Positions 1 to 9,466 of a stretch of DNA of 64,000 bases are shown here, piece after piece. This DNA is from Reinekea blandensis MED297 (GTDB lineage Bacteria; Pseudomonadota; Gammaproteobacteria; Pseudomonadales; Natronospirillaceae). Each line of letters opens with the position of its first letter. Position 1 is the stretch's first letter. The notes under the pieces are model-generated. The model worked only from the letters and a program-made list of their open reading frames with translations. It did no database searches and was not told where the DNA came from. Made by a program: the position numbers and the translations under genes. The stretch lies in NCBI RefSeq assembly GCF_000153185.1, contig NZ_CH724150.1, positions 588,683 to 652,682 on the forward strand, read 5' to 3'.

Positions 1-66
1 CGAATCATGGCTCAATCTGTGAGCGCACCGATGACGCCATGAAGCAGAATTGATCGTCCGCTGCCT

Positions 67-438
67 GTGAATGCCGGTAATCTCCGGGTGACTGAATCCG
101 TCTGTAAGTCTGCTGTTAACATCGCTCAAGACCTCAGTGTCGACCTGATCGTTGTCGCCACTGAACACGGCAAATCGGTGAAGTCGGTACGTAAGTACTT
201 CCCTCGTGCTCAGATTCTGGCATTGACCCGCAGCACCAAGACCGCTCAGCACCTGTGTCTGACCAAAGGTGTCACAACCTCTCATGTTGAGCCTTTTGAG
301 AGCAGCGATTCACTTTACGAAAAAGCGAAAGAAAAAGCGCTGCAATACGGTCTGGCAAAATCCGGCGATACCATCGTCGTTGTAGCCGGTGCGTTGTTTG
401 AATCAACCAACACCGTTTCAGTTCAAATCATCGACTGA
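67..438 (+). CDS. pyk: Pyruvate kinase, C-terminal domain (partial or broken)
   Basis: The last 123 residues match the C-terminal allosteric domain of pyruvate kinase (phosphoenolpyruvate to pyruvate, last step of glycolysis). Typical elements are the segment VVATEHGKSVKSVRKYFP, followed by ALTRS and the closing GDTIVVVAGALFESTNT. Only this domain is open from a GTG at 67. The same frame has a TGA at 40-42, and upstream protein-like sequence lies in the other two frames (CERTDDAMKQ, then ELIVRCL), which suggests two small indels near bases 48 and 68. The gene should extend left of the window. A strong terminator follows. Identity of the domain is secure. Whether the gene is truly broken or the edge sequence is poor cannot be told. 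Confidence 0.8.
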   Translation: MNAGNLRVTESVCKSAVNIAQDLSVDLIVVATEHGKSVKSVRKYFPRAQILALTRSTKTAQHLCLTKGVTTSHVEPFESSDSLYEKAKEKALQYGLAKSGDTIVVVAGALFESTNTVSVQIID

Positions 439-453
439 TAACCAAACTCAAAG

Positions 454-481
454 AAAGGGGAGCTTTTGCTCCCCTTTTTTT
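454..481. terminator. Bidirectional rho-independent terminator
   Basis: A 10-bp perfect stem (aaaggggagc / gctccccttt) with a tttt loop is followed by a T run on the plus strand and preceded by A's. It ends the pyruvate kinase transcript, and the convergent acetyltransferase gene stops within the T run. Confidence 0.85.
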
Positions 482-935
482 ATGCCTGCGGGTTTGGTTT
501 TTTCTGAAAAGTATGGGCGTAAAGCTCAAAACCATGTTTCTGATAGAAGGTCATGGCGGCTTTGTTACTGGCTAAGACCTCAAGCCGCAACGGCTTATCG
601 ATCGCAAACTTATCCTGCAGGAAATCCAGTAGCTTGGTTGCTAAGCCCCGACCGCGATAATTGCGCAGGGTAAACAATTGCCGGACATGGATATGGGATG
701 CTTCTTCCCGCCACAGGCAATAGGAGACCGGTAAGTTTCGGTGCAACACGGCATGGCAGAAATACTCTTCTTCATCGAGCCATTCCGTCATCCGGGTTTC
801 GAGCTCCAACAACGACAGGTTGTTTGAATGACCCTCGTCCTGAATCAACTCCGCATTCAGCAGTGCCAGAGCTTTGCTCTGCCTGGATGTCAGACGCGCG
901 ACCGGATAACCAACAGATTGCTGCAGAATGGTCAT
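480..935 (-). CDS. GNAT family N-acetyltransferase
   Basis: A 151-residue GNAT-fold acetyltransferase, which transfers an acetyl group from acetyl-CoA to an amine; the substrate is unknown. The acetyl-CoA binding loop is RGRGLAT (residues 94-100), after the beta-strand VRQLFTL, and the C-terminal ASNKAAMTFYQKHGF is the usual GNAT motif B. The start at 935 is chosen because a strong Shine-Dalgarno (gaaaggagg) lies 6 bp upstream. A longer reading frame to 1130 would run through the upstream permease gene. It begins 14 bp after the permease stop, so it is probably the third gene of the ABC exporter operon. Confidence 0.85.
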   Translation of the reverse strand: MTILQQSVGYPVARLTSRQSKALALLNAELIQDEGHSNNLSLLELETRMTEWLDEEEYFCHAVLHRNLPVSYCLWREEASHIHVRQLFTLRNYRGRGLATKLLDFLQDKFAIDKPLRLEVLASNKAAMTFYQKHGFELYAHTFQKKPNPQA

Positions 936-949
936 GAGACCCCTCCTTT

Positions 950-1711
950 CTATTCCCGGATCTGATATCCGGTCTTGAAAATCCACCAGACGACGTACGA
1001 ACAGATCACCAGAAAGCCGATAATCATGGCAAAGCTCACCCATACGTTTACGTCGGATACGCCATAAAAGCTCCAGCGGAAACCACTGATCAAGTAGAGT
1101 ACCGGGTTCAACAGGGTTATTTTCTGCCACAGATCAGGCAGCATGGAAATGGAGTAAAAACTGCCTCCGAGAAAAACAAGGGGTGTAACGATCAATAACG
1201 GGATCAGTTGCAGCTTCTCAAAATTATCGGCCCAGATCCCGATGATGAACCCGAACAGGCTGAACGTGACGGCCGTCAGAATAAAAAACACCAGCATCGA
1301 GAACGGATGCATGATGGTGAGGTCGACAAAGAACGCAGCGGTAATCAGGATGATACTGCCGACGATGATGGCCTTGGTCGCCGCCGCCCCGACATACCCC
1401 AGCATGATCTCAAAAAATGAAACCGGCGCTGACAACAGCTCATAAATGGTTCCGGTGAATTTGGGGAAGTAAATACCAAAGGAAGCGTTGGAAATGCTCT
1501 GCGTCATGAGCGAGAGGATCATTAAACCCGGCACAATGAACGCCCCGTAACTGACACCCTCGACGGACGTAATGCGCGACCCGATGGCGGCTCCGAACAC
1601 CACGAAATACAGCGAAGTCGAAATCACCGGGGACACAATACTCTGCAAGATGGTCCGGCGCGTGCGAGCCATTTCAAAGCGATAGATAGCGGATACCGAA
1701 TGACGGTTCAT
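950..1711 (-). CDS. ABC-2 type transporter permease (YadH-like)
   Basis: A 253-residue integral membrane protein of the ABC-2 permease family. About six hydrophobic segments are visible, with the conserved stretch VVFGAAIG near residues 38-45 and a C-terminal half ending in KTGYQIRE. It should form the membrane channel partner of the ATPase encoded immediately upstream, whose stop overlaps its start codon by four bases (ATGA). The cargo is unknown. Relatives are the E. coli YadG/YadH pair and drug or polysaccharide exporters. Confidence 0.9.
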   Translation of the reverse strand: MNRHSVSAIYRFEMARTRRTILQSIVSPVISTSLYFVVFGAAIGSRITSVEGVSYGAFIVPGLMILSLMTQSISNASFGIYFPKFTGTIYELLSAPVSFFEIMLGYVGAAATKAIIVGSIILITAAFFVDLTIMHPFSMLVFFILTAVTFSLFGFIIGIWADNFEKLQLIPLLIVTPLVFLGGSFYSISMLPDLWQKITLLNPVLYLISGFRWSFYGVSDVNVWVSFAMIIGFLVICSYVVWWIFKTGYQIRE

Positions 1712-2634
1712 GACGACTCCTTGATCAGATCGATAAATATGTCTTCCAGCGAACTTTGTCGGGTCGCCAGGTCTTTGAAGGCGATGCCCTGCTCAGAAAG
1801 TGCCTGCATTAAACCGGCGATTCCGGTATGGCTTTGGGTGGCGTCATAGTCATACACCAACCGGGAGCCTTCAGCCTGCAGTTCAAGATTAAAGTCGGCC
1901 AGATTATCTGGAATCGACTGCAGCGGTTCCCGCAGCTCTAACGTCAACTGCTTGCGGCCGAGTTTACGCATCAGTTCGTCTTTGCGTTCAACCAGTTCTA
2001 TTCGGCCATTATTGATAATCGCGATCCGATCGGCGATTTCTTCGGCCTCTTCGATGTAATGCGTGGTCAGGATGATGGTTACCCCATTCTGACGAAGCTT
2101 TTCGACCACCCGCCACATATCCTGACGTAACTCTACATCCACGCCCGCGGTGGGTTCATCGAGGAACAAGACGGTGGGCTCATGAGACAGGGCTTTGGCA
2201 ATCAACAATCGGCGCTTCATACCACCGGACAACTGCATAATTTTGGTGTCTTTTTTATCCCAAAGTGACAGGTCTTTCAAAATACCTTCGATATACTCCG
2301 GATTTGGCTTCAACCCAAACAAGCCACGGCTGAAGTTAACCGTCGCCCATACGGTTTCAAACGACTCTGTGTGTAATTCCTGAGGAACCAACCCAATCAT
2401 CTGCCGGGTTTTCCGGTAATCATGAATAATGTCATAACCGCCAACCGTTACCTTCCCGCCGGTTGGGTTCACAATCCCGCATACCGTACTGATCAACGTG
2501 GTTTTGCCCGCGCCATTCGGGCCAAGCAACGCCAGGATTTCGCCTGAGATGACCTCTAACTCGACCTTTTTAAGGGCCTCAAACCCATTGTCGTAGGTTT
2601 TCTCGAGGCTTTGGATGGAGATGACTGGGTCCAT
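1708..2634 (-). CDS. ABC transporter ATP-binding protein (YadG-like)
   Basis: A 308-residue cytoplasmic ATPase that powers the adjacent ABC-2 permease. Walker A is GPNGAGKT (residues 38-45), the signature is LSGGMKRRL, and Walker B is [12 protein letters not shown] followed by the H-loop [10 protein letters not shown]. The roughly 90-residue C-terminal extension after the ATPase core is usual for this exporter-type subfamily. First gene of a three-gene operon (ATPase, permease, acetyltransferase) running leftward. Cargo cannot be inferred. Confidence 0.93.
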   Translation of the reverse strand: MDPVISIQSLEKTYDNGFEALKKVELEVISGEILALLGPNGAGKTTLISTVCGIVNPTGGKVTVGGYDIIHDYRKTRQMIGLVPQELHTESFETVWATVNFSRGLFGLKPNPEYIEGILKDLSLWDKKDTKIMQLSGGMKRRLLIAKALSHEPTVLFLDEPTAGVDVELRQDMWRVVEKLRQNGVTIILTTHYIEEAEEIADRIAIINNGRIELVERKDELMRKLGRKQLTLELREPLQSIPDNLADFNLELQAEGSRLVYDYDATQSHTGIAGLMQALSEQGIAFKDLATRQSSLEDIFIDLIKESS

Positions 2635-2862
2635 ACGGCTTCCTTAATTGAACATAACCATGAGTGTCGGTGTTGGCCGGGTCTCAAAAGACGGTCGGCG
2701 ATCTGTGCAGCCGCCATCCTGAAGCTAAATGAGAATGGGTTCAAGTCCGCATTGATCCGCATTACGGACAAGCCCTCCTCGGCAACCCAGTTCAAACAGA
2801 GTCCCGCCCCTCAACACCATCATATGACCCAGCTCAAAACCTGAGTCCTCCAAAAGCATAGC

Positions 2863-3130
2863 CTAGTGTCCTGAGTCGGAAGTTCGTCGAGCTTCAGAGC
2901 TTATGGAAAGGTCTAGGACAAGGCGCACTTCACAGGAAATATTGTCATCTTTTCAAGAAGAGCAACGCCGTAATTGGGCTTTCCATGAGCTCCCTGCGGG
3001 CGCGTCATTCAAGCCCTCTGGCTTCGTTCTGCCTCTTGCCAATGGAACAACCATTATCTTCGAGACACGCCTTGCCAGAGAACTTGAATTGCACGCTGAA
3101 AGCAGACGAACCTCTGACTCATGACACTAG
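2863..3130. mobile_element. MITE-like element with terminal inverted repeats
   Basis: A 268-bp segment begins with CTAGTGTCCTGAGTCGGAAG and ends with the near-perfect inverse (the minus-strand end reads CTAGTGTCATGAGTCAGAGG). The first 26 positions of the two ends agree at 23 by hand count, and similarity fades after that. No transposase is encoded. A 73-codon open frame (2903-3124, plus) fills most of the element but has no clear ribosome binding site and I do not recognise the product. It fills the gap between the ABC operon (ends upstream at 2634) and the CoA-binding gene. The rest of that gap (2635-2862) shows nothing else. Confidence 0.6.
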
Positions 3131-3169
3131 CAGCCTTAGGATGAACGGATTGGATAAAAAGGAGTGCGA

Positions 3170-3676
3170 ATGGACACCAACAATCACTCGATCAGTCTGA
3201 ATGACGCCGCCCAGGCGTTTCTGAATCACTCTTCCATCGCCGTCGTGGGGCTTTCACGCGGCGAAGATGACACCGCAAAAACCATATACACCAAGCTGAA
3301 ATCTTCGGGGTACACTGTCTATGCGCTTCACCCGACCGAGTCAGAAGTCAAAGGCATACCCTGTTATCCCGATTTTGCAGCCCTGCCCCATCCGGTTGAG
3401 GCGGTCGTCGTCATCACCAAACCCATCCATGTTCAGGATGTTCTGACTCAAGCCCATCGCGCTGGCGTGTCTTGGATCTGGTTGCACAAATCTTTCGGTA
3501 ACAGCGTCGACCCGATTGCGGTCGAACTGGGGCGCCAGAAAGGACTCAACATTATTGATGGCGGCTGCCCGATGATGCATATCGAACCTGTCGACTCAGC
3601 ACACAAATGCATGAAACCGGTGTTGCAATGGACAGGACGCATACCAAGGCGAATCCCTGTTTTTGAAGACAACTAA
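3170..3676 (+). CDS. CoA-binding domain protein (YccU family)
   Basis: A 168-residue cytoplasmic Rossmann-fold protein of the CoA_binding_2 family. The N-terminal strand and loop SIAVVGLSRGEDDTAKTIY and the later DGGCPMMHIEP are typical of the YccU group, whose exact function is unknown. An ATG at 3170, 6 bp after the Shine-Dalgarno ggag, fits better than the in-frame GTG two codons earlier. A single gene with its own downstream hairpin, directly after the inverted-repeat element. Confidence 0.88.
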   Translation: MDTNNHSISLNDAAQAFLNHSSIAVVGLSRGEDDTAKTIYTKLKSSGYTVYALHPTESEVKGIPCYPDFAALPHPVEAVVVITKPIHVQDVLTQAHRAGVSWIWLHKSFGNSVDPIAVELGRQKGLNIIDGGCPMMHIEPVDSAHKCMKPVLQWTGRIPRRIPVFEDN

Positions 3677-3735
3677 CTCCGTCAAACTGGCATCAGGATA
3701 AACCACTGAAAACGATCGACATTCATCGATTATGA

Positions 3736-3767
3736 GCGCTCACTGCAGGGGTCTTTGCAGTGAGTGC
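3736..3767 (+). terminator. Hairpin after the CoA-binding gene
   Basis: A 12-bp stem with one G-T wobble (gcgctcactgca / tgcagtgagtgc) and an 8-base loop is followed by the weak T-rich tail atttatta. It lies 60 bp after the stop codon. The remaining stretch to 4083 is AT-rich and holds only the presumed promoter and leader of the chitinase gene. Confidence 0.6.
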
Positions 3768-4083
3768 ATTTATTACCAGAACACTTAGCTTTCAATAAGT
3801 TTCATAATCTCTCTTCACAACGATTATTGGTCCTCACCAACAGACCAATAATTTCTCAACCACATAAAAGCACCAGTCCATTTTAACGAACATCCGTTAT
3901 CACTTTTAAAACAATCCGTCACTTTTTAAACCGTTTTCTCATTCTTTTATTGAGGTCAATGACAGTATCTGTCCGATACGACGGCGGCTATTTATAGTCG
4001 CGATCATCTTATATCGGGTACCAAACTTGTTAGCCCGAAGGTTGAAAAACACACCCGCTATCGCACCCGGAGGTCATCCTTCC

Positions 4084-5652
4084 ATGAAGATAAAAATTGT
4101 TTCAGTTTTCTTATCAATCTGTTTAGTCACCCCTTTTGTCTACTCGGCAATACCGACCCAACCCTCTATCGCCTGGATGCCAAGTAACATCGAAAGCGGA
4201 GTAAATATTACCGTCACCTGGAACATGTGGTGGGGAGAGAATGGAAATGAATGGACACTTTACGACAACAACCAGATTCATTGTGAAGGCTCAGTTCCAA
4301 CCAATGGGCGAAATGCGCAAAGTGGCCAATGTACATCGAACTTCGTGGCTGGTACTCACGTACTGACGGTCGACTTATGCAACGCCGACGGTTGCACTCG
4401 CAGCAATCCACTGACGTTCACCGTAGAAAACGGTGCAACCGAAGACCCAACCGACCCGAGCGATCCAACGGATCCGCCATCGGATGATTGCGGCATTCAA
4501 CCGAAACCAGACGGCGGTTATACGCTCTGTCAATCGGATCTGGATGCCACGGAAGCCGCGATCACTGATACTGAACTCTATCGTCTGGTAAAAGATTCTA
4601 TACAGACATTAAACAACGACGCGGTTGAACGGGTTCGACCAAGTCGAGCAGACAACCCGGACAATGTAAAACGCGTTGAACGACTGCTTTCACAAGCCGA
4701 TTGGAACTATCTTTTTGCGTTAGCCGACCCAGCCTACAACTACACCCGGTTTTTACAGGCCGTTGCGAAGTTTAAGGGTTTCTGCGCCACCTATGACGAT
4801 GGCCGGGATTCCGACGCCATCTGCCGTAAAAGTCTGGCGACCATGTTTGCTCACTTCACACAGGAAACCGGCGCCCATATCCTAAGCTCACCAGTCGATG
4901 AATACCGTCAAGGCCTTTATTATCTGCGCGAGGTTGGCTGTACCGAAGGCGGATCAGGCTGCGGCTACAATGCCGAATGCAACCCAGCGACCTGGCAGGG
5001 AAAAACCTGGCCGTGCGGAACGCAGCCAGATGGATCGTTCAAACAATACTTTGGTCGAGGCGCTAAACAACTCAGCTACAACTACAATTATGGTCCCTTT
5101 TCAGAGGTGATTTACGGTGATGTCTCCGTGCTGCTCAATCATCCGGATCGGGTTGCAGACTCCTGGCTCAATCTGGCTTCTGCAGTATTCTTTTTTGTCA
5201 CACCTCAAGCACCAAAACCCAGCATGTTACACGTCATTGACGGCACCTGGGAGCCGAATGCCCACGACCGCTCGTTAAACATTGAAAAAGGTTTCGGTGC
5301 AACCACCAACATCATCAACGGCGGCATTGAATGTGGCACGGCCAGCGGTGTCGAAAAGCAGCAATCAAAAAACCGTATTACCTACTACAAAGCCCATGCC
5401 GCTTACCTGGGGGTGCCTGTACCTGACGACGAAGCACTGGGTTGTGCAAACCAGGGGCGATTCGAAGTACAAGGCGCGGGCGGCATGTTAATTTATTGGG
5501 ATCAAGACTGGGCTTATCACCCCAACAATCCCGAAGGGGCTTCGTTTGCGTGCAAACTGGTCGGGTATCAAACGGCGTACAGTGCGCTTATTCCTGGCAA
5601 CTATCGCCAATGTGTAGAGCATTACTTTGATGTTGACATCATCGAACCCTAA
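4084..5652 (+). CDS. Secreted GH19 chitinase with ChiA-type N-terminal domain
   Basis: A 522-residue secreted enzyme that should hydrolyse chitin (beta-1,4-GlcNAc). A signal peptide (about residues 1-22, ending VYSA) is followed by an Ig-like domain (about 25-115) resembling the N-terminal domain of Serratia ChiA (shared LCNADGCT), an Asp/Thr/Pro linker (118-132) and a GH19 catalytic domain (about 195-515). Likely catalytic glutamates are E261 in HFTQETG and E283 in LREVGC, with the substrate-site motif YFGRGAKQLSYNYNYG (322-337). The ATG at 4084 is preferred because ggagg lies 10 bp upstream and the signal peptide starts there. The fusion of a GH18-associated N-domain to a GH19 catalytic domain is notable. 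Confidence 0.92.
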   Translation: MKIKIVSVFLSICLVTPFVYSAIPTQPSIAWMPSNIESGVNITVTWNMWWGENGNEWTLYDNNQIHCEGSVPTNGRNAQSGQCTSNFVAGTHVLTVDLCNADGCTRSNPLTFTVENGATEDPTDPSDPTDPPSDDCGIQPKPDGGYTLCQSDLDATEAAITDTELYRLVKDSIQTLNNDAVERVRPSRADNPDNVKRVERLLSQADWNYLFALADPAYNYTRFLQAVAKFKGFCATYDDGRDSDAICRKSLATMFAHFTQETGAHILSSPVDEYRQGLYYLREVGCTEGGSGCGYNAECNPATWQGKTWPCGTQPDGSFKQYFGRGAKQLSYNYNYGPFSEVIYGDVSVLLNHPDRVADSWLNLASAVFFFVTPQAPKPSMLHVIDGTWEPNAHDRSLNIEKGFGATTNIINGGIECGTASGVEKQQSKNRITYYKAHAAYLGVPVPDDEALGCANQGRFEVQGAGGMLIYWDQDWAYHPNNPEGASFACKLVGYQTAYSALIPGNYRQCVEHYFDVDIIEP

Positions 5653-5678
5653 TCAGTAATGCAGTTTCGAACCAAAGC

Positions 5679-5704
5679 AAGGCGCACTCCCGCGCCTTTT
5701 TTTG
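5679..5704 (+). terminator. Rho-independent terminator of the chitinase gene
   Basis: The stem ggcgc / gcgcc with loop actccc is followed by seven T's, 27 bp after the chitinase stop codon. The following stretch to 6130 is AT-rich. I see no gene in it, only the promoter region of the laminarinase gene, including a TTGG-N9-CCAA inverted repeat near 6048-6064. Confidence 0.85.
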
Positions 5705-6130
5705 TTAGCTGTGCTGACTATTTGTCGAGTCTTGTTAGCCTTTCTCATCAAACAACTGATTGAACTCCAGGTTAAATACCAATTAATCGTCGATTGAAAA
5801 AAGCAATCGCTATTAACGTCAACTAAAAATATTAAATAGCTGTCTACTCGTTGATCTGTGCCTTACTTTGGGCAGGTTCTGTTTCATCCTTTAGAACCAT
5901 GTCTTAAAAACAGTTCGTCAAAAAACAAACTGTGTCGAACACATCAGAACTTTCAATTTTATTTCCATAGAATCCCCCGCTCTTTTTGTTTCACCATGAT
6001 GAATCAAAACTCAACATCGCTGAAGTTTGCTGTAGCGAGACATTGTACTTGGAATGAAATACCAATTTTTATATTTGGAATCGTTCGATGTTTATCACCA
6101 TAATTAAAAAGACCGTTAGGAGTACACACC

Positions 6131-8236
6131 ATGTTCACGACGAACACGTCGGCTATCTACAGCAAGCCGATCAAGATAATGGCTCTGGCTATTGCACTGG
6201 GCACGACAGGAGCCGTAAATGCAGAGGTTGGCCGTCTGCTCTGGGAAGACAATTTCAACACCTTCGACCAAAACATCTGGAACATTGATGTCGGTGATGG
6301 TTGTGACAAAGGCCTGTGTGGCTGGGGAAACCAGGAGCTGCAATGGTACAGTGAAAATAATGTTTACATCGATGCCATTCCAGGCGAACCCGGTAACAAC
6401 GCATTGGTGTTAGAAGCCCGCCGGGAAAATGCAAATGGCTATTCGTTTACCTCCGGTAAAGTACAATCTGAAAACAAACTCGCCATCCAATACGGCATGG
6501 TTGAGTTCCGCATCCGCGTTCCGGATCTGGAATCGGGTTTGTGGCCGGCTGCCTGGATGCTCGGCACCACGACATTGACGTGGCCTGCAAAAGGTGAAAT
6601 TGACATCATGGAGCAAGGTCATCGCTTAGAAGACCGGGAACTTTGGCGGCAGGTAAACAACGATCCGAACGATAACAACGCAGCAGCTCCCAGCCGAAAC
6701 AATTATGTTGGTTCTAACCTGATTTTCTACGCCGATGAAGCCTGTTCGGATGGCAATCCAACCTGTGCGGCCAGTACCGCTTGGCAAACTGACAATGCCT
6801 ATGTAAACCCGAATGGATTGGACAATCGCTTTGTAACGTATCGTCTGTATTGGACCGACACGACTATTCGTTTCACCACGGTCGATAACGGGGTCGAACA
6901 TGACATGTACGAGCAGCCCTTCACCATATCTGAAGCGTCCAGTGAGTTTCAGCAACCCTTTCATCTGTTGCTGGACCTTGCCGTCGGTGGAACCTTCACT
7001 GGGTTAATGCAACCGAGTGACATTCAGGCACCCATGCCCGGGAAAATGTACATCGACTACGTTCGGGTGTATGAGCTCGACGGCCAAGGTGAAATTTTTG
7101 AAGGCAGTACAGTCCAACCCGAGGGTGGCACCTTCGGTGTTTTCACCGATGAGTCCTACACCGATAACAAACTGGAAGCTGGTGTGAGCTCTGATATTTT
7201 CCTGTGGGATACCAACAGCTCCGAAGGCGCCATTGCCCCTTACGAGGGTGACAATGTCATGACCTATTATTTTGGCAACCCGGGCTCCTGGTTTGGCGCC
7301 GGTGTTCAAACCCGCCAGGCTCGTGATCTCAGCGCTTTTGAAGACGGTGAGCTGACCTTTAAGATTAAGATTCCCGCTGACATTGATTTTAAAATCGGCG
7401 TTACCGATACCTACACCAACCAGAACTGGATCAACTTCCCTGCCTATGAGAACAAATATGGTCTGGTACGGGACGGTCAATGGGGCGAGGTAACGATTCC
7501 GGTAAGCGATGTTCGCGGCGATCTGATTGCACTGCAGTCCATGCAATACCTGTTTGCCATTGCCAACGTTTCAGCACCAACACACAGTTTTGAATACGCC
7601 ATTGATGACATTTTGTATGTCGGTGGTGGCGACGTCGTTCACGACACTGTCGTTGAACTGTTTCAACACTGTAATTACGGTGGCTGGTCAGCAACGTTCG
7701 AGGAAGGCGACTACCACTCAGCCGACCTGATGGCCGCCGGCGGACTCAACAACGACGCATCGTCGATTAAAATCGCAGAAGGCTACGAAGCCCACTTGTA
7801 CGACAGTGACAACCTGACTGGCGAACCGTTGATCATTACCGCCGATCAGGGATGTTTGGTAGCAGACGGCTTTAATGACGTTCTGTCCAGCCTTAAAATC
7901 GTTAAAGCCGGTACAGATAACGGTGATTCTGGCAACGGTGATGATGGCAGCGACGACGGCAATGGAGACGACAGCTCCAACGAACCCAACGCCTCCGGTG
8001 TGAACTACATCGACGCGAACACCGCCGAGGTGTTCCTCAATACAAGTGACTGGGCCGACGTTCATTACACGGTTAACAATGGCGGTCAAATCAATGTGCG
8101 TATGGAACAACTGGGATCAAAAAATGTACTGACGCTGTATGACCTGAACCCGGGTGATGTTATTGAATACAACTTTACCTACTGGACGGGTGATTACGCG
8201 GTCGACACCGCAAAAACAACCTACGTTCAGCCATAG
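6131..8236 (+). CDS. Secreted GH16 beta-1,3-glucanase (laminarinase), multi-domain
   Basis: A 701-residue secreted endo-beta-glucanase. A signal peptide (to about residue 31, AVNA) precedes a GH16 domain (about 35-315) with active site GEIDIMEQ: nucleophile E156, D158 and acid/base E161. Next comes a galactose-binding-like beta-sandwich (about 322-500, like the C-terminal domain of Pseudoalteromonas ExoP), then a beta/gamma-crystallin-like domain (about 504-588, opening with ELFQHCNYGG). An acidic Gly/Asp/Asn linker (590-620) leads to a CBM56-like module (621-701, with DVHYTVNNGG), a family known to bind beta-1,3-glucan. The start has the ribosome binding site aggag. Likely substrate is laminarin or similar beta-1,3-glucan. 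Confidence 0.93.
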   Translation: MFTTNTSAIYSKPIKIMALAIALGTTGAVNAEVGRLLWEDNFNTFDQNIWNIDVGDGCDKGLCGWGNQELQWYSENNVYIDAIPGEPGNNALVLEARRENANGYSFTSGKVQSENKLAIQYGMVEFRIRVPDLESGLWPAAWMLGTTTLTWPAKGEIDIMEQGHRLEDRELWRQVNNDPNDNNAAAPSRNNYVGSNLIFYADEACSDGNPTCAASTAWQTDNAYVNPNGLDNRFVTYRLYWTDTTIRFTTVDNGVEHDMYEQPFTISEASSEFQQPFHLLLDLAVGGTFTGLMQPSDIQAPMPGKMYIDYVRVYELDGQGEIFEGSTVQPEGGTFGVFTDESYTDNKLEAGVSSDIFLWDTNSSEGAIAPYEGDNVMTYYFGNPGSWFGAGVQTRQARDLSAFEDGELTFKIKIPADIDFKIGVTDTYTNQNWINFPAYENKYGLVRDGQWGEVTIPVSDVRGDLIALQSMQYLFAIANVSAPTHSFEYAIDDILYVGGGDVVHDTVVELFQHCNYGGWSATFEEGDYHSADLMAAGGLNNDASSIKIAEGYEAHLYDSDNLTGEPLIITADQGCLVADGFNDVLSSLKIVKAGTDNGDSGNGDDGSDDGNGDDSSNEPNASGVNYIDANTAEVFLNTSDWADVHYTVNNGGQINVRMEQLGSKNVLTLYDLNPGDVIEYNFTYWTGDYAVDTAKTTYVQP

Positions 8237-8257
8237 AAGCTGACCGTAAACCGTCAG

Positions 8258-8288
8258 AACCAGCCTGTATGACGCAGGCTGGTTTTAC
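8258..8288 (+). terminator. Rho-independent terminator of the laminarinase gene
   Basis: A 10-bp perfect stem (aaccagcctg / caggctggtt) with a 7-base loop, ending in tttt, 22 bp after the stop codon. Confidence 0.85.
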
Positions 8289-8462
8289 CTTTCCCATTTT
8301 ACCAACGGTTGTCTGCGTGCTCTTTTAGCGCTTCAGTCTCCGCTTCCCTTCACGACTTATTGGCTCTACACCATCACCTGGTGTTCTCGGTTGCGTCAGC
8401 ACATACAGGTCATGTTACGAATATGCTTTAATAGCACCTAAGCCTCTAACCGATTTCTCACA

Positions 8463-9380
8463 ATGTACCCGATTGTCAGCGCCTCGGAACTCCTTCAGCA
8501 AACTACCCGTCTGTTCATCCATCGTGTGCAGGCTTGTGGTCTGCATCGGCACCAGGCAACCGAAGCCTTATGGGTGTTGCAGGGTGCCATTCGTGTTCAA
8601 GTGAATGATCACCAATATTCATTGCGTGATGGCGATCTGCTGTTCATCAATGCCGACGATCACCATGCCACCGAAGCCGCCAGCGATGACAACCTGGTGC
8701 TGTGCCTGCAACATCGGTTTGAAGAACTGGTCAATGTATCCGTAGCACCGGGCACGTCAAACCCGGTATTAAAAGCCCGGCTGAATGACCTTCGTACAAC
8801 GCTTGCCCACCTGTGGTGGGAACAGAAATACCAACCGGCACATTGGCAACTCGCCACTGAAAACGGACTTGCTCAGCTTCAGTTGATCTTATTGCGATAT
8901 TTCAGCTCAGCCTCACCGGCACCGGCCGAGAGCCGGGATGATGCTTCCTGGCGGATTCAGCAAATTACCCGGTATCTGGAAGCGCATTATCGGGAACCGA
9001 TCAGCCTTACCAGCCTCTCTGAGCATTTCGGCTTGAGTGAGACTTATCTGAGCCATTATTTTAAAGATAAAACCGGATCGACACTGGTGAGATGGCTGAC
9101 CCAACTGCGGCTTGAACGCTGCCTGCCGGATCTGATTCAAACCGACAGCACGGTCGCTGAGTTGGCGCTTGAACACGGTTTTCCATCAATCAAGGCCTTC
9201 AACAGCGCTTTTAAGCGCGAATATCAATGCACGCCAAGCGAGTTTCGCCAGCAACAACAGAGCGCACCGTCAACACCCGCAGGGGTTCACTACGGACGAT
9301 TTGATACCACCGGCATCGATGCTTTAATGATGCCCTGGCTGAAGAAAACTGATCTCTTCCTCGACGACCACAAGAAATGA
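8463..9380 (+). CDS. AraC family transcriptional regulator
   Basis: A 305-residue regulator with an N-terminal cupin-like sensor domain (about 20-85, with NADDHHATEA near residues 62-71) and a C-terminal AraC double helix-turn-helix (about 165-262). The latter contains PISLTSLSEHFGLSETYLSH and ends with the AraC signature around AFKREYQCTPSEFR. It lies 86 bp upstream of the GH3 and GH2 genes on the same strand, so it probably senses a sugar and controls that pair. This is inferred from position. No convincing Shine-Dalgarno precedes the ATG, so the start is less certain. Confidence 0.88.
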   Translation: MYPIVSASELLQQTTRLFIHRVQACGLHRHQATEALWVLQGAIRVQVNDHQYSLRDGDLLFINADDHHATEAASDDNLVLCLQHRFEELVNVSVAPGTSNPVLKARLNDLRTTLAHLWWEQKYQPAHWQLATENGLAQLQLILLRYFSSASPAPAESRDDASWRIQQITRYLEAHYREPISLTSLSEHFGLSETYLSHYFKDKTGSTLVRWLTQLRLERCLPDLIQTDSTVAELALEHGFPSIKAFNSAFKREYQCTPSEFRQQQQSAPSTPAGVHYGRFDTTGIDALMMPWLKKTDLFLDDHKK

Positions 9381-9466
9381 CCGGTCAACAGAACAAAAAA
9401 GGGATAGGCCGAACACCGTCGCCTGAAGACAATAGTGCAAACCATTATTGAACAAGGGGTTTCATT

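Noticed and set aside
935-1130. N-terminal extension of the acetyltransferase frame
   Set aside because: It lies inside the permease gene in another frame, while ATG 935 has a strong ribosome binding site.
5858-6103. 81-codon frame between the chitinase and laminarinase genes
   Set aside because: No ribosome binding site, AT-rich low-complexity product, no recognisable motif.
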